Shown one piece after another: positions 33,441 through 40,687 of a stretch of 56,389 bases of DNA. Position 1 is the stretch's first letter. Each line of letters starts with the position of its first letter. The notes beneath the pieces are model-generated. The model had not been told where the DNA came from and ran no database searches. It was given only the letters and a program-made list of their open reading frames with translations. A program made the position numbers and the translations under genes. Source of the stretch: JBBQTU01 sp038213005 (lineage in GTDB: Bacteria; Planctomycetota; Phycisphaerae; Tepidisphaerales; Tepidisphaeraceae); contig JBBQTU010000004.1 of NCBI GenBank assembly GCA_038213005.1, positions 1-56,389 of the forward strand. Reading direction: 5' to 3'.

Positions 33441-34232
33441 GTGGGGGGCGTTGCGCTGCTGGGGCTGCTGAACCCCGGCGTCTTCATTCCCGGAGTCTTC
33501 GTTCTCGGAGCCGGGCTTGAGCTGATGTATCTGTTCGTGCTGGCGCACAATCCACGGTTTCAGCGTATCGTCAACGGCCGGCAGATGCTGCAGGCGCGCC
33601 AGCAGTGGCAGGACCGCCTGTCAACGATGGTATCGAACCTCACCGGTGAAGATCAGCGGCGATACCGCGCGCTGGAGCAGCGATGCCAGACCATCCTCCA
33701 GCAGCAGGGCGTCGATGCCGCGGCCGCCCCCGACCTCCAGACCCAGGGCGAAGGGCTTGGCCGCCTCTTGTGGATGTATCTGCGTCTGATGCTGACGCGG
33801 CAATCGATCAACCGCATATTGCGTGAATCTTCGGCTTCGGTGGATGAACACGAGCCGCTGGGCGACCGCATCGAGGGCCTGGAGGTTGAACTCAAGAAAG
33901 AGACCCTCGGGGTAGAACTGCGCAAGAGCCTGACGGGCCAGCTTGAGATTCTTCAGCAGCGCATGCAGAGCCAGCAGGATGCCCGGCAGAAACTGGAGTT
34001 TCTGGAAGCCGAACTGACGCGCATTCAGGAACAGATCGAACTGATCCGCGAGCAGTCGGTTTTCTCAACCGACCCGGCCGCCGTCTCGCAGCGGATCGAC
34101 CAGATTACCGCATCGCTGGGCGAGACCGGACAGTGGATTCGCGACCAGCAACAGATCTACGGCAAGGTGGACGACCTGCTCGCCGAGCCTCCCCCGATCA
34201 CGCTGCCACAAACGGCAAAGGAAGCACAATGA
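33441..34232 (+). CDS. Membrane-anchored coiled-coil protein (cassette gene 1), N-terminus probably replaced
   Basis: A 263-residue protein. Residues 1-40 form a hydrophobic hairpin (VALLGLLNPGVFIPGVFVL, GLELMYLFVLAHN); the rest is mainly helical with a predicted coiled coil at about residues 130-240 (LGDRIEGLEVELKKETLGVELRK, LEFLEAELTRIQEQIEL). No known family was recognised. The frame is open from 33414 with PPLPPNWIA before the GTG at 33441, suggesting that about 20 original N-terminal residues were lost at the junction with the permease fragment. ATGA overlap with the AAA+ gene shows translational coupling. Confidence 0.72.
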   Translation: MGGVALLGLLNPGVFIPGVFVLGAGLELMYLFVLAHNPRFQRIVNGRQMLQARQQWQDRLSTMVSNLTGEDQRRYRALEQRCQTILQQQGVDAAAAPDLQTQGEGLGRLLWMYLRLMLTRQSINRILRESSASVDEHEPLGDRIEGLEVELKKETLGVELRKSLTGQLEILQQRMQSQQDARQKLEFLEAELTRIQEQIELIREQSVFSTDPAAVSQRIDQITASLGETGQWIRDQQQIYGKVDDLLAEPPPITLPQTAKEAQ

Positions 34233-35962
34233 CGACGGCCTTGCCCGCCTGGGCTCAAGAAATGCGAGACCTGTTCCGCAGCGGCTCGGTGGCGCAGTTC
34301 ATCCTGCACGGCAACGTCTTTGACGTCGTCCCGGCCGACGCACGCCGCCCACTGTCGCTGGAGGCCTATCTCGACGAGGTGATGTTCGCAACCTATGACG
34401 TCGTGCTGCACTACGACCGCGGGCGGGGCATCCGCCCGGTCAAGGGCGCCAGCGATTGGAGCGACTGGCTGCAGCAGATGGGCGGCGGCGATGCGATGGC
34501 CCTGGCCCAGGAACGCGAGCCCGCCAAGGCCATGGAACTGATCGACCGCTACCTGCTGCGGACACTGAATCTTCGGGCCATGCGCTTAGCCGCCAAGTCG
34601 ACCGACAAGATCATCGACAGGATCGCCGTGGTGATCAGCTTCGCCGAGTTTGTCGTGCCGCGCGGCGAGGCTCTGCAACTCAGCGGCGCTTTCGCCGGCA
34701 ACGTGGTCAAGATGCTCGGCTGGGCCAATGATCCCACGATCCAGCAGGCCAATATCGCCACCGTACTGATCACCGAACAACTGCACGACCTCAACGAAAT
34801 GGTCGTCGAGAACCCGCATTGCTCGAAGCTGAAGATCTCGCTGCCCGATGAGAACGAGATGCTCAGCTATCTGCAGTCCCTGCAGGCCACGCAACTGCCG
34901 GAGCTTTCCAGCAAGTGCGAAGTGCCGATGGAGATGCTGGCCCGGCGGCTTAGCGGTCTCAGTCGCGTCGGGGCGCGCACGGTGCTCACGCTGGCGCTGA
35001 ACAACGGGCAGTTGATCACCTCTCAATGGCTCACGCGGCAGAAAAAAGAAATGATCGACCGCGAGTGCCAGGGGCTTCTGGAGTTCATGGAATCGCCGTT
35101 CACCCTGGACAATGTCTCCGGCATGGAGGCCGCCAAGGCGTGGCTCCGCGAAGATACCAAGCTGCTCAAACAAGGCGTGACGGCCGCCCTGCCCATGGGC
35201 TACCTCATCGCCGGGCGCATCGGCACCGGCAAGACGTTCCTCGTGCAGTGCTGGGCGGGCGAACTGGGCATCCCCTGCGTGGTCTTCAAAAACTTCCGCG
35301 ACAAATGGGTTGGCGCCACCGAGTCCAACCTCGACAAGATATTCTCCATCCTCCGCGCTCTGGGCCAGGTGGTCGTCTTCGTCGACGAGGCCGACCAGAT
35401 GACCGGCATGCGCGAGAGCGGCTCGGACGATTCAGGCCTGTCCGGTCGGGTCTACGCCATGCTCGCCAAGGAGATGTCCGACACGCGAAATCGCGGGCGG
35501 ATCATCTGGGTCTTCGCCACATCCCGCCCGGACCTGGTCGAAGTGGATCTGAAGCGCCAGGGCCGCCTGGACGTCCATATCCCACTATTTCCGCCGCAGA
35601 CAGTGCAGGAGATGAGAGCGCTACTGATGGCGATGGCGAAGAAACTGAAATTCCCGCTCGCCGAGGCCGACCTGCCGGACATCCCCGAGTCGGCGCTCCT
35701 GGGCGGCAACGAGATCGAAGGCATCCTGGTCCGGGCCGTCCGCGTCCATGCCTTGCAGGGCGAGCCGAAGAAGCCGCTCAAGGAAATACTTGCCCAGGTC
35801 CTTACCGAAGTGCGGCCGACCGCCTATGCCCGCAAGCTTGAATACATGGACCTGGTGGCCGTCAAGGAATGCACCGACGCGCGGTTCCTCACCCCGCGAT
35901 ACCAGAACATGGCCCCGGAAGATATCGAAGCCCGACTCAACGAACTGCGGAGGTTTGTCTAA
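34229..35962 (+). CDS. Tandem AAA+ ATPase, first domain degenerate (cassette gene 2)
   Basis: A 577-residue protein. Residues 300-545 are a full AAA+ module: Walker A GRIGTGKT (329-336), Walker B VVVFVDEAD (381-389), sensor-1 ATSRPD and an arginine-rich KRQGRLD. Residues 15-215 have the layout of a second AAA fold (FILHGNVFDVV, VVISFAEFV, ATVLITEQLHDLN, ISLPDENE) with no P-loop, so it is probably a structural domain. The ATG at 34229 overlaps the stop of gene 1 (ATGA). The module resembles SpoVK/Ycf46-like remodelers. Flanking coiled-coil genes suggest substrate or membrane adaptors. Confidence 0.85.
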   Translation: MTTALPAWAQEMRDLFRSGSVAQFILHGNVFDVVPADARRPLSLEAYLDEVMFATYDVVLHYDRGRGIRPVKGASDWSDWLQQMGGGDAMALAQEREPAKAMELIDRYLLRTLNLRAMRLAAKSTDKIIDRIAVVISFAEFVVPRGEALQLSGAFAGNVVKMLGWANDPTIQQANIATVLITEQLHDLNEMVVENPHCSKLKISLPDENEMLSYLQSLQATQLPELSSKCEVPMEMLARRLSGLSRVGARTVLTLALNNGQLITSQWLTRQKKEMIDRECQGLLEFMESPFTLDNVSGMEAAKAWLREDTKLLKQGVTAALPMGYLIAGRIGTGKTFLVQCWAGELGIPCVVFKNFRDKWVGATESNLDKIFSILRALGQVVVFVDEADQMTGMRESGSDDSGLSGRVYAMLAKEMSDTRNRGRIIWVFATSRPDLVEVDLKRQGRLDVHIPLFPPQTVQEMRALLMAMAKKLKFPLAEADLPDIPESALLGGNEIEGILVRAVRVHALQGEPKKPLKEILAQVLTEVRPTAYARKLEYMDLVAVKECTDARFLTPRYQNMAPEDIEARLNELRRFV

Positions 35963-36621
35963 TGGGTGTATTGGGACTGATCACCGTTGCTGCCAATCAT
36001 CTGGGCCTCATCCGCATGGTCGAGGTGCTCAATCCTGCCAAACCGCAGAAGATCACCACGCGCTCGATCACGCTGACGCAGCTCCGCACCGAGGTGCGTG
36101 CCGATCAGGTGCGCGCCCTGTCCGAACTCCCGGCCGAGTTGTCGGTGGCGTTCGACAAGGTCTTTGAGGCCGCGGGAATCAAAGCCCCGGCTCATGGCTG
36201 GAACATCCCCCGGCTGCAGCAGCTCCTCCAGACCGAGCAGTACAAGGCGATGCCCAATGAAGCCGCACAGCAGGCGGTGCTGGGGACGCTGGCCGCCGAC
36301 AAGGCCCCCGTCGAGGACCTGGTGCAGGACGCCGTCCGGCGCGACAAGGCGCTCGATGCGTTCGAGGGTTTTGTCTTCAAGAAGATGAACGCCCGGGTCG
36401 AGGCGCGCCAAGCCCGCGATGCCCAGATCGAAGAGCAGATTCGCGCGCTGCGTGACGAGCAATCGCGAGCGGCCGAAGAGACCCGCGCCGACCAGCAGCG
36501 CTGGGACCAATGGCACCAGCGCAAGAGCGATTTCGAGGAGGAAATGGCCCGCGCCGTCGGCTACGTGCTGGAGAAGCCCCTCATCACCGTCGATCGCGAT
36601 CCCCACCCGCTGCGCGGGTAG
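35962..36621 (+). CDS. Coiled-coil protein (cassette gene 3)
   Basis: A 219-residue protein, MGVLGLITVAANHLGLIRMVE at the start and a long charged helix at about 140-205 (RVEARQARDAQIEEQIRALRDEQSRAAEETRADQQRW). No family was recognised. The ATG overlaps the stop of the AAA+ gene (TAATG), with GGAGG upstream. It has no signal peptide, so it is probably cytoplasmic. It may be the adaptor or substrate of the ATPase (inference from gene order only). Confidence 0.75.
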   Translation: MGVLGLITVAANHLGLIRMVEVLNPAKPQKITTRSITLTQLRTEVRADQVRALSELPAELSVAFDKVFEAAGIKAPAHGWNIPRLQQLLQTEQYKAMPNEAAQQAVLGTLAADKAPVEDLVQDAVRRDKALDAFEGFVFKKMNARVEARQARDAQIEEQIRALRDEQSRAAEETRADQQRWDQWHQRKSDFEEEMARAVGYVLEKPLITVDRDPHPLRG

Positions 36622-36717
36622 ACTGAGCCTTCTATCTCAGCGATCGCCTGGTGCGAAGCGTCTACGAGCTCGACGTGCACAGCCGCCACGCCCACGGGAT
36701 CCGGTTGGTCTGGCTAA

Positions 36718-36837
36718 GGACCGGCGCATCAATAACCGTCCGGCTCAGAAAGGCCAACCCCCTCCCAGCCTCCCCCCAGGGGGAGAAGTAAGAAGAGATC
36801 ATCGCGCCATTCCTGCCAGTTATTGATGCGGCGGTCC
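36718..36837. repeat. 19-bp near-perfect inverted repeat bounding 120 bp
   Basis: GGACCGGCGCATCAATAAC (36718-36736) is the inverse of 36819-36837 with one mismatch. A shortened relative (TAAGGACCGG...CATCAAC) is at 28764-28783. It is consistent with a miniature element in the gap after the AAA+ cassette. No gene is inside. Confidence 0.5.
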
Positions 36838-36883
36838 TAACCTGCAACCTACAGGCGATATAGGGCGACTAGACGACAGCCAG

Positions 36884-39040
36884 CTAAACGATATGCGCAG
36901 CGCACGTCTCTCGAATCGCCGCGCGGAGAGTCGTCACGGCGATCGGTTTCACCAGGTGCATTGCAAACCCCGCCCCGCGGCTCTGCTCTATGTCCGAGTC
37001 CGTCCCGTATCCGCTGATGGCGATCCCCTGGATCGGCTGGCGGGCACAAAACCATCGCATCACGTCCAGGCCGCTGCCATCCGGCAGCCCGATATCGCTG
37101 ACCAGCAGGTCAAAGCTCTGGGTCTCCCCCAGTTCGAGGGCCTCGTGCACCGTACGGGCGCTGCTGACCTGGTGACTCATGCCGCTCAGGGCCCGGCCGA
37201 CGGCTTTCAGGGTCGCCGCATGATCCTCAACCAGCAGAATCCGCAGCGCCCCGACATCGCTGGACTGTGTAGCGGAGCGTGAAGCGGGCAGCGGCGTCTG
37301 GCCGCCGCTGGTTGTGCTGGCCGCCCGGGAGATCAGCGGCGACACGCCGCTGCCACCTTGCGCCTCCGGGCGATCTGCCGCCTCGGGGCTCAGCGCCGCG
37401 TCCGCCGTCGACTTGCGATACATCGCGATCAGGCTGTCGATCAGCCGCGTCTCGGTCTCAAGCTGCCGCCGCATCATCGCCAGTTCATCACGCAGGTGCG
37501 GCGACAGGCCCGCATCCTCCTGCAGCGATGACAGCGCCAGCAGCACCGGCGTCAGCGGGGCGCGCAGCTCGTGGCTCAGGCTTTCCAGCAGCCTCCCCTT
37601 GTCGCGATTGGCCGCCTCGGCGATCCCTTTCGCCTCGGCCAGTGCCTGCCTCGCCCGTTCACGCTCGCTGACATCGCGGGCCACCGCCAGCACCACATCC
37701 ATCCCCGACAGCTCAAAGAGGTTGCCGCTGATCTCCACCGGAATGCGGCGGCCGTCCTTGGTCAGATGGACGCTCTGCCATAGCGCCCTGCCCTTCGTCT
37801 TGAGTTCCTGAATGTGCGCCGGAAACTCGGATCGCGCATCGGCCGCCTCGATATCCTGTGGCCGCAGTTGCATCAGCTCACCGCGCTCATATCCCAGCAC
37901 CCGGCACGCGGCGTCGTTGACCGCGGCAAACGCCCCCAGCGGGTTGTCCCCCGACGCATCCAGCAGAAACGTGGCGTCGCTGCCGCTATTGAACAGCACC
38001 TGATACCGCCGCGATGCTTCGCGCGAAACCATCTCCGCCCGGTCCCGCCGCGTCACGTCCATCGCCATGCTGATGACCCGCCGCTTGCCGTCGGCCGCCC
38101 GGCCCAATGGCGCAGCGCTGAAATCCCAGATCCGCATCTCCCCCCGGGCGGTCATCACGCGGTGCTCGCCTCCCGGCACCCGCCCCTTGGCGGCATACAG
38201 CATGTCGATGTCCGCCTGCATCGCCTCGCGACGCTCGCCATAGGCCTTCTCGGTCCAGTCGGCCATCGTCATGATCTCGCTGGGCCGGTATCCCGTAATC
38301 TCGTGAAGGATGTTGCTGGTCATCACCACCCGCCCATCCTCGGCATGAATGATGATCGGAAACGGCGCATCCACCACCGCCCGCCGCAACTGCTGCTCGC
38401 TGTCCTGCAGACTCCCCAGCAGCGGCCGCGTGATCCCGGTGAAGACCACCGCCCCGATGAGGATCGACCCCAGCGCCGTGATCCCGCCCAGCATCGCCGC
38501 GTGAATAAACGGGGCCCGGATCTCGTCCATCGCCACCTTCGCCACCACGCCCCATCCCAGGCTCGCCACCGGCTCGTATGCCGCCAGAACCATCTTCCCA
38601 CGCGAGTCCAGCGCCACCCTCGTCCCTGACTGGCGCATCAGCGCCAGGCGCATCGGCTCGGACAGATTGCTCGTCAGCGGCAGCGATCGCAGCGGCGTGT
38701 GGTTTGGCACCTGGTCCAGCAGAAAGACCATGCGGCTGCCCTCAAGGCGGGCGATCGACAGTTCCCCCGACTCGCCCGGCGCCGCCGCGCCCGTCTGCGC
38801 GTCACGAACCTGCTTCAGCACCGCCGCCTCCGGGCCATCCGGATCAATCTCGCTGCGCTGCGACTCATGCCGCGCCACCGCCTCGACAAACCTCGCAGTC
38901 GTCCGCGCCGTCTCGCTGAGCCGAACCCGCTGCTGCTCGAACGCCGCGTGATACAGCCACGCCACGGTCGTCCCGCCTACGATCACCACCGTGGCGATCA
39001 TGACGCTCAGCAGAATAGCAAGTCGTTTTCGTTCAACCAT
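36884..39040 (-). CDS. PAS/HisKA/receiver protein lacking a kinase ATPase domain
   Basis: A 718-residue membrane protein: transmembrane helices at about 8-30 and 182-204 enclosing a sensor region, PAS domains at about 215-335 and 345-462, a HisKA dimerisation domain with the phospho-acceptor His490 (SLSHELRAPLTP), then a 50-residue low-complexity stretch and a receiver domain (599-715; Asp649 in SDIGLPDGSG, Lys698). The HATPase_c domain expected after HisKA (N, G1, G2 boxes) is absent; in its place is GVSPLISRAASTTSGGQTPL and similar Ser/Thr/Gly-rich sequence. The ATG at 39040 was chosen at the first transmembrane segment. It cannot autophosphorylate alone and may be phosphorylated by another kinase. 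Confidence 0.85.
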   Translation of the reverse strand: MVERKRLAILLSVMIATVVIVGGTTVAWLYHAAFEQQRVRLSETARTTARFVEAVARHESQRSEIDPDGPEAAVLKQVRDAQTGAAAPGESGELSIARLEGSRMVFLLDQVPNHTPLRSLPLTSNLSEPMRLALMRQSGTRVALDSRGKMVLAAYEPVASLGWGVVAKVAMDEIRAPFIHAAMLGGITALGSILIGAVVFTGITRPLLGSLQDSEQQLRRAVVDAPFPIIIHAEDGRVVMTSNILHEITGYRPSEIMTMADWTEKAYGERREAMQADIDMLYAAKGRVPGGEHRVMTARGEMRIWDFSAAPLGRAADGKRRVISMAMDVTRRDRAEMVSREASRRYQVLFNSGSDATFLLDASGDNPLGAFAAVNDAACRVLGYERGELMQLRPQDIEAADARSEFPAHIQELKTKGRALWQSVHLTKDGRRIPVEISGNLFELSGMDVVLAVARDVSERERARQALAEAKGIAEAANRDKGRLLESLSHELRAPLTPVLLALSSLQEDAGLSPHLRDELAMMRRQLETETRLIDSLIAMYRKSTADAALSPEAADRPEAQGGSGVSPLISRAASTTSGGQTPLPASRSATQSSDVGALRILLVEDHAATLKAVGRALSGMSHQVSSARTVHEALELGETQSFDLLVSDIGLPDGSGLDVMRWFCARQPIQGIAISGYGTDSDIEQSRGAGFAMHLVKPIAVTTLRAAIRETCAAHIV

Positions 39041-39559
39041 GTGCGTACCCCGGCCATGAAACCGCCGACTGTTAACCAGACAGAAATGTGACGGCCCGTT
39101 GGCCGTCGCAAATAACATCACCAGCCCACACCGTGTCGCCCGTGTGAACTGATAACCCCGATTGTACCGGGAACGCGCCAAATCCCAAGCAATCTCCGGC
39201 CACTTCTCGCGCTCCCCCTCGCGTCCCTCGATCGACTTACGTGCGATCACCGGGGCGAGAAGCGCACTTCTTTGAGGTGTGGGGGGAGGGGGTCGGGAGA
39301 TCAGTGCCCATAATGACTTACGTTCGATTCAGGGGGTCAGGTGCGCGAGTTTCGTGTCGCCGAGGCGATTTGACGTAACTCGAATTCGGGGCGGGACGTG
39401 TGGGTGGGGAAGAGCGTAAAACTGCCGTTTTTCATGGCCGACGCCCCGCCTGGCGAATTGGATGGATCGGGTGGATGCGGTAACGAACAAGAAGGAGCCG
39501 TCACGCTGGACCCTGAACTCAAACCAGGATTGAACAGGAGCAAGCAGAGGAAGCAGAGT
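39041..39559. other. Intergenic region without recognisable features
   Basis: No gene or repeat was recognised; the stretch leads into RAYT/REP-derived DNA. Confidence 0.45.
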
Positions 39560-39703
39560 GGGCCGGCCAGAGTGGTTGCCCGTGCCGCGGACTGTCGCTG
39601 GGGCAGCCTCGGGGTGCGGTCACAGGGCACCTCAGCAGAAGTCGATCCTCAGCCCCTGGCCGACCGGGCGGCCGACGGATGGGTGCTGAGCGCAGAGAAC
39701 TGA
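39560..39703 (+). pseudogene. RAYT C-terminal remnant
   Basis: The frame reads VVARAADCRWGSLGVRSQGT...DPQPLADRAADGWV, aligning with LVERAEDWRWGSLWAAQHGT...PTPRPADWV of the full-length RAYT 700 bp downstream. Only the last 45 or so residues remain. It marks an earlier RAYT copy at the same place. Confidence 0.65.
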
Positions 39704-39773
39704 TCGGAAAGCAGGACTGACCGTCGACGCGTCCAACCACACGTCACCGACTCACCGTCTGGCCCGCGCGAAA

Positions 39774-39797
39774 CAGCACGTCGCAGACGTGCTCCAC
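39774..39797 (-). repeat. REP hairpin (GTGG family), minus-strand half of BIME 2
   Basis: On the minus strand: GTGG, then arms AGCACGTC and GACGTGCT with loop TGC. It abuts 39798-39821 with no spacer, making CCACGTGG at the junction. Confidence 0.8.
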
Positions 39798-39821
39798 GTG
39801 GCGCACGTCTGTGACGTGCGA
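39798..39821 (+). repeat. REP hairpin (GTGG family), plus-strand half of BIME 2
   Basis: Identical over 24 nt to the REP at 6749-6772: GTGG, arms CGCACGTC and GACGTGCG, loop TGT. It lies 107 nt upstream of the RAYT start codon, the usual position for a cognate REP. Confidence 0.82.
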
Positions 39822-39914
39822 GGGGCGGACCCCTGACTGCGCCTGCGGCAAGCTCTCAATGGGCCAGGGACATCTATGGGGACGCAACTTGTGGTCTTGG
39901 CTGCGTTGAGCGTG

Positions 39915-39920
39915 TAGACT
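39915..39920 (+). promoter_or_regulatory. -10-like box of the RAYT gene
   Basis: TAGACT lies 7 nt before the ATG at 39928, without a ribosome site. Confidence 0.35.
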
Positions 39921-39927
39921 GGTGGCT

Positions 39928-40614
39928 ATGGCAAGAAAAGCACGAGTGGCGCCGGGCGGGTGGATCTACCATGTGGTCAACCGGTCGGCCGGCCGGGTGG
40001 GGATGCTCAAGACGCAGAAGGACTTCACGGCGTTTGATTGCATCATGCAGGAGGCCCACGAGCGGTGTCCGCTGCGGATTCTGTCGTATTGCCTGATGGG
40101 CAATCACTGGCATTTTGTCGCCTGGCCGCGGAAGGATGGGGAGTTGACCGAGTTCTTCCGGTGGCTGGCGCATACCCATGCGATGCGATTCCGGGTGTCG
40201 CACAACACGGTGGGCTATGGCCACCTGTATCAGGGGCGGTACAAGAGTTTTCCGGTGCAGCCGGGGGCGTCGCTGCTGAAGGTGTGCCGTCACGTGGAGC
40301 GCAATCCGCTGACGGCCGGGCTGGTGGAGCGGGCCGAAGACTGGCGCTGGGGCAGCCTGTGGGCTGCCCAGCATGGCACCGATGAGCAAAAGGCGCTACT
40401 GTGCCGATGGCCCACGCCCCGGCCGGCCGATTGGGTCAAGCGGGTGAACGGCGTGACGAGCAGGAAGGAGCAGTCGCGTTGGGAACTGAGCCTTTTGCGG
40501 AGCCGGCCGTTCGGCGATGATGCCTGGACGGCCCGGACGGTCAAGAAATTAGGTCTGGAGCACACGGTGCGTGGCGAGGGAGGCAACCAGTGTGGCAAGA
40601 AAGGTGACAAATGA
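39928..40614 (+). CDS. REP-associated tyrosine transposase (RAYT), catalytic Tyr apparently replaced by His
   Basis: A full-length 228-residue RAYT (Y1 HUH transposase). N-terminal ARKARVAPGGWIYHVVNRS, HUH motif GNHWHFV (H60, H62), the GYGHLYQGRYKSF block and the C-terminal WRWGSLWAA block are all present. In the helix that normally reads RYVERNP the protein has CRHVERNPLTAGLV: His122 stands where the nucleophilic Tyr is expected (four residues before the Asn, as Y115 in the E. coli enzyme by my alignment). It is probably inactive unless a neighbouring Tyr substitutes. Two REPs of the GTGG family lie just upstream. Confidence 0.88.
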   Translation: MARKARVAPGGWIYHVVNRSAGRVGMLKTQKDFTAFDCIMQEAHERCPLRILSYCLMGNHWHFVAWPRKDGELTEFFRWLAHTHAMRFRVSHNTVGYGHLYQGRYKSFPVQPGASLLKVCRHVERNPLTAGLVERAEDWRWGSLWAAQHGTDEQKALLCRWPTPRPADWVKRVNGVTSRKEQSRWELSLLRSRPFGDDAWTARTVKKLGLEHTVRGEGGNQCGKKGDK

Positions 40615-40687
40615 GAAAACCACTAGCTGCGCGTCGCAATTGGAATCTCCTAGCTGCGTCCACCTTGGAACCCCACCTCGGATCCAC

